DNA of 50,642 nt from Micromonospora arborensis. Its GTDB lineage: Bacteria; Actinomycetota; Actinomycetes; Mycobacteriales; Micromonosporaceae. The stretch is taken from positions 1 through 50,642 of the forward strand of contig NZ_PYBV01000034.1 of NCBI RefSeq assembly GCF_003205615.1, written 5' to 3'. The position numbers and the translations under genes were made by a program. Shown one piece after another: positions 39,129-46,607 of this stretch; position 1 is the first letter of the stretch, and each line of letters starts with the position of its first letter. The notes under the pieces are model-generated. The model made no database searches. It worked only from the letters and a program-made list of their open reading frames with translations, and was not told the origin of the DNA.

Positions 39129-39191
39129 CATGGAGTTGTGGTGCCCGGCAAAAGGGGCGTATGTGGAGGTAATGCCCACCACAACTCCATG
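39129..39191. repeat. Inverted repeat, 15-bp arms CATGGAGTTGTGGTG
   Basis: Perfect 15-bp arms at 39129-39143 and 39177-39191 flank a 33-bp spacer. The ACTCCAT/ATGGAGT core also occurs in the neighbouring 76-bp palindrome, suggesting related elements. Confidence 0.75.
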
Positions 39192-39198
39192 ATCGATC

Positions 39199-39340
39199 GG
39201 GGTTGGGGTTGGGGTTGGGGCTGGGGCCGGGCTCGGCCGGGACCGGGGCTGAGGCCGGGCTGGGACCGGGACCGGGACCGGGGTTAGGACCGGGACCGGG
39301 GTTGGGACTGGGACCGGGACTGGGGATGGGGCTGGGGGTT
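39199..39340 (+). repeat. Telomere-like hexamer satellite (GGGGTT / GGGACC)
   Basis: Three GGGGTT units, GGGGCT and GGGGCC (39199-39228) are followed by about 110 bp of mainly hexameric GGGACC/GGGGTT/GGGACT variants. The plus strand has more than fifteen G-runs and could form G-quadruplexes. The array ends at the stop codon of the debranching gene (TTA on plus at 39339-39341). Confidence 0.8.
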
Positions 39341-41441
39341 AGTGGGGGCGAGGGCTTGGCTGGCGGCGTTGGGTGGGGAGGGTTGGGGTTACGGAGGTGG
39401 GGAGGCCGTTTACCGTGGCTTGGCCGGTGCGATCTACCGCCACGTCGACCGGGGTGTTGGCCACGCGGAGGCCGTTGACGGTGACTGCGCCCAGCTCGGG
39501 TCCGGCCAGTGGGGTCAGCCGGACCGTCCCGCCTGGCACGTCCGGGTAGAGGCCGGTCGCCGCCTGGAGCAGGAGCACCGCGCCCGCTGCGGCCCAGGCT
39601 TGCGGCCGGCACGCAGCCGGGTACGGCACCGGGCGGTTCACCAGCGAACGGTCGTCGCCGCCGTACAGCTCCGGCATCCGGTAGTCGAAGGCCTCGGCGG
39701 CGCTGAGCAGCCCTTCGGCGAGGCCGAGCGCGGCTTCGCGGTGCCCGGCGCGGGCCAGCCCGGCGAGCACGATCGCGGTGTCGTGCGTCCAGATCGAGCC
39801 GCAGTGGTACGACAGTGGGCTGAAGCCGGCGTCTTCGGTGGACATGGTCCGCAGCCCGAAGCCACCGGCGAGGGTGTCGGTGGTGAGCAGCTTGGCGACC
39901 TGGTCCTCCTCCTCGCGGCTGAGCAGACCGGTGCCGAGCAGGTGACCGATGTTGCTGGTCAGCGAGTCGACGGGCCGCTTGTCCCGGTCGAGGGCGAGCG
40001 CGGGTTGCGGACCGTACCGGCCGTCGACCCAGAAGCTGTCCCGGAACCGGCGGGCCAGCGCGCCTGCGTGCTCGCGCCAGCGGTCGGCACCCGGTCGGCC
40101 GAAGGCGTCCAGCAGGGCGGCGCCGTTCACCGCCGCCTCGTGCGCGTACCCCTGCACCTCGGCCAGCACGATCGGCGCGGTGGCCAGGCTGCCGTCGTGG
40201 AATCGGACCGCGTCGCCGGAGTCCTTCCAGCCCTGGTTGGACAGGCCGTGGCCGGTGGTGTCGATGTACTCGACCAGGCCGTCGCCGTCCGGGTCGGCGT
40301 GTTCGCCGAGCCAGCGCAGGGCCGCCTCCAGGTACGGCAGCAGCGGTTCGATCTGCTCGGCAGACAGGCCCCAGCGCCACGCGTCGTGCAGCAGGTTGAC
40401 CCAGAGCATGGTGGCGTCGACGGTGCCGTAGTAGGCCGGTGGTAGGCGCAGCCCGTGCTCGGGCAGCGCCAGCTCGTGGCGGCGCAACTCGTGCAGGATT
40501 TTGCCCGGGGCTTCACCGGTGGCGGGGTCGATCCGGGTGCCCTGCCGCCGGGCGAGCACCCGCAGGGTGCCGGCGGCCAGGTCGGTGCCGAGCGGCAGCA
40601 TCATCCGGGCGGCCCAGAGGCTGTCCCGACCGAAGAGGGTGAGGAACCAGGGCACTCCGGCGCCGAGAAACACGTCCTCCGGGGCGCCGGTTTCGGCCAG
40701 TCGCAGGGCGCGCAGGTCATCCAGGCTGCGGTCGAGCAGTCGGACCAGGCGCCGGTCGTCCGCGGTCACCTCGGGTCGTGACCACTCCGGATCGCCGGTT
40801 GGGCCGAGGACGACGGCGCGGGGGTCCTCGACGGTCAGCTGCCAGCGCAGCACCGTCTCGCCGCCGGGGGGCAGCTCGACCGGCCAGGCCAGCCGGGGTG
40901 CGGTGGTCCGCTCACCGGTGGCGAGCACGTCGGCGCCCGACGCGGTGACGGTGACGGTGATCCCCTCCGCCGACCAGGTGAGCACGCCCGGTTGGCCGGT
41001 CTTGGCCTCCAGCGCGGCGGCGGCGCCACCGGACTTGACGACCTCGATGGGTGCCAGGTCGCAGCCGAGGTCGATGGTGACGGTGGCGCGTACGCCGACG
41101 GTGGCGGTGGAGACGATCCGTAGCTCCTCGGTGAGGCCGTTGCGGGTGGCCCGGCGGAGCCGGTCGACGCGGACGGTGGGGTCGGGCACGGGGTCGCCGA
41201 GCCAGCGCGCCAGGCCCACGAAGTGAGCGCCGTGCGGGCCGTCGTCACCACGGGTCAGACTCTCCAGCTCCCGGTCGTCGACCCGCAGCTCGGCTCGGGA
41301 GAGCACGCGGGCGTCGGCGTGGAAGACGCCCTGGACGCCGGTCGGACGGATCTGCCCGGTCGCGTCCCCCAGCGCGCTGGTCGGGGCGAAGACCGCCCCC
41401 ACCAACTCGTGCAGGAGGGGTTGCAGCTGGCGTTCGATCAC
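39339..41441 (-). CDS. Glycogen-debranching-type amylo-alpha-1,6-glucosidase
   Basis: The 700-residue protein has an N-terminal GDE_N beta domain (about 10-230; VQGVFHADARVLSRAELRVDD) and a C-terminal (alpha/alpha)6 barrel (about 260-680). Barrel motifs include WFLTLFGRDSLWAARMM, NQGWKDSGDAVRF, SNIGHLLGTG and YHCGSIWTHDTAI. The Asp/Glu residues in these motifs are candidate acids. No signal peptide, so it is cytosolic. It likely hydrolyses alpha-glucosidic branch points or stored/imported oligosaccharides. It diverges from a LacI regulator across a 147-bp region with paired operator boxes. GTG 41441 has GGAG about 11 nt upstream. The C terminus (QRRQPSPRPH) runs into the satellite tract. Confidence 0.85.
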   Translation of the reverse strand: MIERQLQPLLHELVGAVFAPTSALGDATGQIRPTGVQGVFHADARVLSRAELRVDDRELESLTRGDDGPHGAHFVGLARWLGDPVPDPTVRVDRLRRATRNGLTEELRIVSTATVGVRATVTIDLGCDLAPIEVVKSGGAAAALEAKTGQPGVLTWSAEGITVTVTASGADVLATGERTTAPRLAWPVELPPGGETVLRWQLTVEDPRAVVLGPTGDPEWSRPEVTADDRRLVRLLDRSLDDLRALRLAETGAPEDVFLGAGVPWFLTLFGRDSLWAARMMLPLGTDLAAGTLRVLARRQGTRIDPATGEAPGKILHELRRHELALPEHGLRLPPAYYGTVDATMLWVNLLHDAWRWGLSAEQIEPLLPYLEAALRWLGEHADPDGDGLVEYIDTTGHGLSNQGWKDSGDAVRFHDGSLATAPIVLAEVQGYAHEAAVNGAALLDAFGRPGADRWREHAGALARRFRDSFWVDGRYGPQPALALDRDKRPVDSLTSNIGHLLGTGLLSREEEDQVAKLLTTDTLAGGFGLRTMSTEDAGFSPLSYHCGSIWTHDTAIVLAGLARAGHREAALGLAEGLLSAAEAFDYRMPELYGGDDRSLVNRPVPYPAACRPQAWAAAGAVLLLQAATGLYPDVPGGTVRLTPLAGPELGAVTVNGLRVANTPVDVAVDRTGQATVNGLPTSVTPTLPTQRRQPSPRPH

Positions 41442-41481
41442 GGTTGTGGCTCCAGATCATCGGGGTGTGGGGGCGGACGTC

Positions 41482-41510
41482 TTGACAACGTGTCCTCGGC
41501 GGTGCAAAGT
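41482..41510 (+). promoter_or_regulatory. Promoter candidate of the LacI regulator gene
   Basis: TTGACA (41482-41487), a perfect -35, is followed after 17 bp by CAAAGT (41505-41510). Transcription would begin about 41517, just upstream of the inverted operator boxes. Confidence 0.5.
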
Positions 41511-41527
41511 GCGAAACATTCCAGAAA

Positions 41528-41571
41528 CTTGAACGATCTAATCCTGCACTATCCGAATTGGATCGTTCAAG
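41528..41571. promoter_or_regulatory. Paired inverted operator boxes for the LacI-type regulator
   Basis: CTTGAACGATC (41528-41538) and GATCGTTCAAG (41561-41571) are an 11-bp perfect inverted repeat 22 bp apart. Extended as TTGAACGATCTAA and TTGGATCGTTCAA, the boxes agree at 12 of 13 positions when inverted. They lie between promoter and start codon, well placed for autorepression and for control of the divergent debranching gene. Confidence 0.6.
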
Positions 41572-41588
41572 ACGGCGAGAGGGATTAA

Positions 41589-42578
41589 GTGTCCGAAAAG
41601 GTGACCATCGCGACGGTGGCCCGGCACGCCCGAGTCAGCCGGCAGACGGTGTCCAACGTGCTCAACGCCCCACACATCGTGCGGGAGGAGACCCGGCTGC
41701 GGGTCGAGGACGCGATCAACACACTCGGCTACCGGGCCAACCAGGCCGCCCGGCAGATGCGCACCGGCCGGTCCCGACTCATCGCCGCCCGGATCGAACC
41801 CACACGCGACGGCATCAACGGCTCGGTGCTCGACCGCTTCCTGCACGGTCTCACCGAGACCGCGGACGCCGCCGGCTACCGGGTGCTGCTCTACACCGCC
41901 AGCGACGACGAGCGGGAGATCTCGACCTACGACGACCTGCTCGGCACGTACGAGCTGGACGCCTTCGTCCTTGTCGGGACGAAGCACGGCGACCCGCGTA
42001 CCGCCTGGCTCGCCGAGCGGGACGTGCCGTTCGTGACCTTCGGCCGTCCGTGGGACGCCCTCGACGCCCACCCCTGGGTGGACGTGGACGGCGCCGCCGG
42101 CACCGCCGGAGCCACCCGGCACCTGCTGGCAGCCGGGCACCGACGGATCGCGTTCATCGGCTGGCCGGCCGGTTCGGGCGTCGGCGACGACCGGCGCGCC
42201 GGCTGGCGCGACGCGCTGCACGAAGCGGGTGTCGACCCGACCGGGCTGCACCGGGAGACCGAGGACGGCATCGCCGAGGGCGAACGGTTGATGCGCGACC
42301 TGCTCGCCGCCGTGGCGCCGACCGCCGTGGTCTGCGCCAGCGACTCGCTCGCCCTCGGCGCCCTCCAGGCGATCCGCGGCACCGACCCGCCCGTGTCGGT
42401 GATCGGCTTCGACGACACGCCGGTGGCCGCCGCGGTCGGGCTGGCCAGCATCAGCCAACCGCTCGGCGAGGCCGCCGCCCGCTGCGTGGACCTGCTCACC
42501 GGGGTCCTCGACGGCAACCACGAGACCCCCACCCACGTGTTGCTCCAGCCCTCGCTGGCGTTGCGGCACACCGCGTAG
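41589..42578 (+). CDS. LacI-family transcriptional regulator
   Basis: The 329-residue protein has an N-terminal helix-turn-helix (VTIATVARHARVSRQTVSNVL) with hinge helix, and a periplasmic-binding-like sugar domain (SRLIAARIEP..., VVCASDSLALGALQAIRG, VIGFDDTPVAA). GTG 41589 is preceded by GAGAGGG. It heads the sugar ABC importer genes (24 bp to the lipoprotein ATG) and is divergent from the debranching gene, so it likely represses all of them until an oligosaccharide binds. Confidence 0.93.
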   Translation: MSEKVTIATVARHARVSRQTVSNVLNAPHIVREETRLRVEDAINTLGYRANQAARQMRTGRSRLIAARIEPTRDGINGSVLDRFLHGLTETADAAGYRVLLYTASDDEREISTYDDLLGTYELDAFVLVGTKHGDPRTAWLAERDVPFVTFGRPWDALDAHPWVDVDGAAGTAGATRHLLAAGHRRIAFIGWPAGSGVGDDRRAGWRDALHEAGVDPTGLHRETEDGIAEGERLMRDLLAAVAPTAVVCASDSLALGALQAIRGTDPPVSVIGFDDTPVAAAVGLASISQPLGEAAARCVDLLTGVLDGNHETPTHVLLQPSLALRHTA

Positions 42579-42601
42579 TCCCACCCCCACCAGGAGAGAA
42601 C

Positions 42602-43852
42602 ATGGCACCTCACACCATCGCCCGGGCGGCGGTGGCCGGCTTCGCCGCCGTCGCCCTGCTCGGCTCCGCGGCCTGCGGCAGCGGCTTCGACGACTCGTCC
42701 GGCGACGCCGCCCAGTCCAGTGGCCCGGCCAGCCTGCAGATCCTGATCGGCTCCTCCGGTGAGGCCGAGACCAAGGCCGTGCAGGAGGCTGCCGCGAAGT
42801 GGGCGACCAGCTCCGGCAACACCGCCACGGTCACCCCGGCACAGGACCTCACCCAGCAGCTCGGACAGGCACTCGCCGGTGGCACCCCGCCGGACGTGTT
42901 CTACGTGGACGCGGCCCAGTTCGCCGACTACGCCAGCGTCGGTGCCCTGGAACCGTACGGCGACAAGATCAGCAATTCGGGCGACTTCTACGAGAGCCTG
43001 CGCACCGCGTTCACGTACGACGGCAAGCTCTACTGCGCGCCCAAGGACTTCTCCACCCTGGCCCTGCAGATCAACACCGACCTGTGGGCCAAGGCCGGAC
43101 TGACCGACGCCGACGTGCCGACCACCTGGGAGCAGCTCACCGCGGCCGCCCAGAAGATCAAGGCCAAGGGGCAGGTCCCGCTGGCCCTCGGCGACACCCG
43201 GGATCGGATCGGCGCCTTCATGGTGCAGAACGGCGGATGGCTGCTGAGTAAGGACGGTAAGCAGCCCACGGCCGACACCCCGGAGAACCTCGCCGCCCTC
43301 CAGTACATCAGGACCATGCTCACCACCGGCCTGGCGAAGTACCCGAAGCAGCTCGACGCCGGCTGGTCCGGTGAGGCGTTCGGCAGGGGCAAGGCCGTGA
43401 TGACCATCGAGGGCAACTGGATCACGGGCGCCCTGAAGAACGACTTCCCGAACGTGAAGTACAAGGTCGTGGCGCTACCAGCCGGCCCGAAGGGGCAGGG
43501 CACGCTCTCCTTCACCCAGTGCTGGGGCATCGCGGCCAAGAGCAGGTACAAGGACCAGGCGATCAAGTTCGTCGAGGCGATGACCAGCGGCGAGCAGCAA
43601 CTGATCTTCGCGAAGGCGGTCGGTGTGATGCCGTCCCGGCAGTCGGTGCGTGACCAGTACACCGCCGCCAACCCCGAGGACAAGCCGTTCATCGACGGCG
43701 CCGCGTACGCCCAGGGCCCGGTGAACGCCCCGAAGATGGACAGCGTTCTCAAGGATTTCGACACCGGTCTGCAGGGGTTGGCCAACGGCGACCCGAAGAC
43801 CGTGCTGCAGAACTTCGACAAGAACGCCAAGGCGGCGCTCGGCACCAGCTGA
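42602..43852 (+). CDS. Sugar ABC transporter substrate-binding lipoprotein
   Basis: The 416-residue protein has a lipoprotein signal peptide with LLGSAAC (Cys25), then an extracellular solute-binding domain of the MalE-like family 1 (LGQALAGGTPPDVFYVDAAQF, ALQINTDLWAKAGL, GEAFGRGKAVMTIEGNW). GGAGAGAAC precedes ATG 42602. It captures an oligosaccharide, probably an alpha-glucoside given the debranching neighbour, and delivers it to the two permeases downstream. Confidence 0.92.
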   Translation: MAPHTIARAAVAGFAAVALLGSAACGSGFDDSSGDAAQSSGPASLQILIGSSGEAETKAVQEAAAKWATSSGNTATVTPAQDLTQQLGQALAGGTPPDVFYVDAAQFADYASVGALEPYGDKISNSGDFYESLRTAFTYDGKLYCAPKDFSTLALQINTDLWAKAGLTDADVPTTWEQLTAAAQKIKAKGQVPLALGDTRDRIGAFMVQNGGWLLSKDGKQPTADTPENLAALQYIRTMLTTGLAKYPKQLDAGWSGEAFGRGKAVMTIEGNWITGALKNDFPNVKYKVVALPAGPKGQGTLSFTQCWGIAAKSRYKDQAIKFVEAMTSGEQQLIFAKAVGVMPSRQSVRDQYTAANPEDKPFIDGAAYAQGPVNAPKMDSVLKDFDTGLQGLANGDPKTVLQNFDKNAKAALGTS

Positions 43853-43857
43853 CCTGA

Positions 43858-43892
43858 CGGCAGGGGCCCCGGCACGCACGGGGCCCCTGCCG
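43858..43892 (+). terminator. 13-bp intercistronic hairpin after the binding-protein gene
   Basis: CGGCAGGGGCCCC (43858-43870) and GGGGCCCCTGCCG (43880-43892) are perfectly complementary around a 9-nt loop, 5 bp after the stop. It likely stabilises the binding-protein mRNA or attenuates the permease genes, giving a high binding protein to permease ratio. Confidence 0.7.
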
Positions 43893-43925
43893 CACCCGTC
43901 GGCCCGATAAAGGGAGGGAGGGGAG

Positions 43926-45047
43926 ATGGCAACCGAGACACTCACCGCCGCGGCGACCGCGCCCGGGGCGAGCCCCCGCCGCCGCCGGGGCGGCACCCGC
44001 AGCAACGAGAACCTCGCCGGCTGGCTCTTCGTCGCACCAGTGATCGCCATTCTGGGGTTGTTCCTGCTGCTGCCGATCCTGATGGCGTTCTGGGTCAGCC
44101 TGACCGACTGGAACGGCCAGGGCAGCCCGTTCACCGGCGACGTCCCGTTCGTCGGCGCGCACAACTACACCCGGTTGTTCACCGAGGACGGGCTGGCCCG
44201 CCGGGACTTCATGACCAGCATCCGCAACAACATCTACTACGTGGCGATCGTGGTGCCGGCACAGACCGCTCTCGCGCTCGGATTGGCGCTGGTCGTCAAC
44301 AACCGGATGCTCAAGGGCAAGAGCTTCTTCCGCAGCGCCTTCTACTTTCCCTCGGTCACCAGCTCGGTCGCGATCAGCGTGGTGTTCCTGTTCCTCTTCG
44401 CCAACTCCGGCGCGGTGAACGCGCTGCTCGGCTTCTTCGGGATCGACGGCCCGGAGTGGTTCGCCGATTCCCGTGGCGTGCTGCACCTGCTGTTCGGGGT
44501 GGTCGGCGTCGACTCGCCCCCGGCGGCGCTGACCGGCGGCGGCCCGCTCGGCCTGAGCTGGTGGGACTGGCTCGCCGGCCCGAGCGTGGCGATGATTTCG
44601 ATCATCACTCTGGTCGTCTGGACCACCTCCGGCACCTTCATGCTGATGTTCCTCGCCGGCCTGCAGAACGTGCCGGTGGCACTGGACGAGGCGAGCACCC
44701 TCGACGGCGCGTCCCGATGGCAGCGATTCCGGCACGTCACCCTGCCACTGCTCAGGCCCACCACCTTCCTGGTGCTCACCCTCGGCACGATCGGCTCCTG
44801 GCAGGTCTTCGACCAGGTGTACGTGATGAGCCAGGGCGACCCGGCCAAGACCACGCTCACCCCGGCCTACCTGTCGTACCGGACCGCTTTCCGGGACTTC
44901 GACTACGGCTCCGGCGCGGCGATCTCGTTCGTCCTGTTCCTGATCATCATCGTGCTCACGCTGATCCAGCGCCGGGTGCTGGCCGAGCGGGACACCGATC
45001 GGCCGCGCCGCGGCTGGTGGCGTCGGCGCGTACCGGAGAGGTCCTGA
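43926..45047 (+). CDS. Sugar ABC transporter permease (MalF-like)
   Basis: The 373-residue protein begins with a poly-basic cytoplasmic tail, then about six membrane segments. The EAA loop EASTLDGASRWQRFRHVTLP contacts the ATPase. A Gly/Pro-rich insert near 195-215 sits in an external loop. GGAGGGAGGGGAG precedes ATG 43926. One base separates its stop from the next permease. It forms the translocation pore with the MalG-like partner. Confidence 0.92.
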   Translation: MATETLTAAATAPGASPRRRRGGTRSNENLAGWLFVAPVIAILGLFLLLPILMAFWVSLTDWNGQGSPFTGDVPFVGAHNYTRLFTEDGLARRDFMTSIRNNIYYVAIVVPAQTALALGLALVVNNRMLKGKSFFRSAFYFPSVTSSVAISVVFLFLFANSGAVNALLGFFGIDGPEWFADSRGVLHLLFGVVGVDSPPAALTGGGPLGLSWWDWLAGPSVAMISIITLVVWTTSGTFMLMFLAGLQNVPVALDEASTLDGASRWQRFRHVTLPLLRPTTFLVLTLGTIGSWQVFDQVYVMSQGDPAKTTLTPAYLSYRTAFRDFDYGSGAAISFVLFLIIIVLTLIQRRVLAERDTDRPRRGWWRRRVPERS

Positions 45048-45048
45048 G

Positions 45049-45936
45049 ATGGCCCTGCTGACCGACCGCCCGGCGGCGGCCCCCGCGCGGCGCGACGAGC
45101 GCGCGGCCCGCACCCTGGCCACCCGCTTCCTGGGGTACGCCACGCTGGTCTTCTTCGGGCTGGTGTTCCTCTACCCGTTCGTCATCCAGATCGGCAACTC
45201 GCTCAAGACCGAGGCCGACGCGGCGGCGGACCCGCTCTCGCCGTTCCCGGACCCGCTCACGCTGGCCAGCTTCGAGCGGGTCTTCGCCGGCACCAACTTT
45301 CCGCTCTGGTTGGGCAACTCGCTGCTGGTCACGGTGCTGGTGACCATCGGTCGGGTGTTCTTCGACTCGCTCGCCGGGTACGCGCTGGCCCGGCTGCGGT
45401 TCCGGGGGCGCAACGGGTTGTTCGCCGCAGTCGTCGCGGTGCTGGCGGTGCCCGGGGTGGTGCTGCTGATCCCGAAGTTCCTCGTGCTCAACCAGCTCGG
45501 GATCTACAACAGCTACGCCGGTCTGGTGGTGCCGCTGCTGGCCGACGCGGCGGGTGTGTTCATCATGAAGCAGTTCTTCGAGTCGATCCCGGTCAGCGTG
45601 GAGGAGGCCGCCCGCATCGACGGGGCGAGCATCTTCCGCACCTTCTGGTCGGTGGTGCTGCCGATGGCGAAACCGGCGCTGATCACCCTGACCATCCTGT
45701 CGTTCCAGAGCTCGTGGAACGAGTTCCCGCACAGCCTGGTGTCGGTGCAGGACCCGGACCTGTTCACCCTGCCACGCGGGCTGGCCGACCTGGTCAGTGG
45801 TTCACTCGGCAGCGGCACCCAGTACCCGCTCAAGCTCGGCGCCGCGCTGCTGGCCACCATCCCCGTGGCGATCATCTTCGTGGTGTTCCAGCGGTACTTC
45901 GTCCGCGACGCCAACGACGGCTCGGACAAGGGCTGA
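45049..45936 (+). CDS. Sugar ABC transporter permease (MalG-like)
   Basis: The 295-residue protein has six membrane segments and the EAA loop EEAARIDGASIFRTFWSVVLP. It starts directly after the MalF-like gene. No ATP-binding gene follows, so the importer probably borrows a shared ATPase of the MsiK type encoded elsewhere. The C terminus ends RYFVRDANDGSDKG, typical for the family. Confidence 0.92.
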   Translation: MALLTDRPAAAPARRDERAARTLATRFLGYATLVFFGLVFLYPFVIQIGNSLKTEADAAADPLSPFPDPLTLASFERVFAGTNFPLWLGNSLLVTVLVTIGRVFFDSLAGYALARLRFRGRNGLFAAVVAVLAVPGVVLLIPKFLVLNQLGIYNSYAGLVVPLLADAAGVFIMKQFFESIPVSVEEAARIDGASIFRTFWSVVLPMAKPALITLTILSFQSSWNEFPHSLVSVQDPDLFTLPRGLADLVSGSLGSGTQYPLKLGAALLATIPVAIIFVVFQRYFVRDANDGSDKG

Positions 45937-45978
45937 CCCGCCGGTGTGGCGGCTCCGCGTCGGGGCCGTCGCACCGGA

Positions 45979-46572
45979 TCAGCCGGGGGGAACGTCCTCG
46001 GTCACCTTCTCGGTCGGGACGCCCACGTGCAGGCGCACCTGCGGCACCAGCATGTCGTCGACGTCCAGCGCGCGGGCCGCGCCGTCGGGCTCCCAACCCG
46101 TGCTGGTGAGGAATTTGCGGGTCGCCTCGTCACCGTCGAACGCCCACGCCACCGCGCGACTCAGGCCGTCTTCCCGCCACAGGTCGACGGCCGCTGCGAG
46201 CAGCCGGCTGCCGTGCCCACGCCGACCCCAGCGCGGCTCCACCAGCAGGTCGGTCACCGCCGCCACGTCCGGGCCGAGCGCGTCGGCGGGCTCGCCCGGG
46301 GCCAGCGCCTCGCTGTCGGCCGGCCCGGAGGCGGCGAACCCCACCAGATACGATTGCTCGGCCTGTTCGACGGCGACCAGCACCCGGTGCGCGGCCGAGG
46401 GCGGCTCCAGCACCGCCGCGCTCCACCGCCGGGCGAGGAACGCCTCGTCCAGGTTGTCGAGCACGTGCCGAGGCAGGATCCGGCGGTACGCAACCCGCCA
46501 GGTTGCGAGCTGGATGCGTGCGATCTCGCCGGCGTCCTCGGGACGCGCCGGGCGGACGTACCCGAGAGCCAT
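45979..46572 (-). CDS. GNAT-family N-acetyltransferase
   Basis: The 197-residue protein has the GNAT fold: YVRPARPEDAGEIARIQLATW at the N terminus, the pyrophosphate-binding region EPRWGRRGHGSRLLAAAVDL, and WAFDGDEATRKFLTSTGWE. The substrate is unknown. No Shine-Dalgarno; a TAGGCT hexamer 8 nt before the ATG suggests a leaderless mRNA. It is divergent from the GT87 gene. Confidence 0.85.
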   Translation of the reverse strand: MALGYVRPARPEDAGEIARIQLATWRVAYRRILPRHVLDNLDEAFLARRWSAAVLEPPSAAHRVLVAVEQAEQSYLVGFAASGPADSEALAPGEPADALGPDVAAVTDLLVEPRWGRRGHGSRLLAAAVDLWREDGLSRAVAWAFDGDEATRKFLTSTGWEPDGAARALDVDDMLVPQVRLHVGVPTEKVTEDVPPG

Positions 46573-46580
46573 GGGACGGA

Positions 46581-46586
46581 AGCCTA
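46581..46586 (-). promoter_or_regulatory. TAGGCT -10 element, leaderless start of GNAT gene (minus)
   Basis: On the minus strand TAGGCT ends 8 nt before the ATG at 46572, with no Shine-Dalgarno between. The same hexamer precedes map at 12719. Confidence 0.45.
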
Positions 46587-46607
46587 CGCAGGGCGAGGGG
46601 GACGACG

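Larger units (their letters stand above)
38906..39338. other. Non-coding island of palindromes and a hexameric satellite
   Basis: No gene is seen between the GNAT stop and the end of the debranching gene. The stretch contains a 76-bp near-perfect palindrome, a second inverted repeat with 15-bp arms, and a G-rich hexamer array. It lies between convergent genes, so it is the downstream region of both. Confidence 0.8.

Noticed and set aside
38906..39338. Transposase remnant in the palindrome island
   Set aside because: No frame in this region shows transposase or integrase motifs; only short repeats are present.
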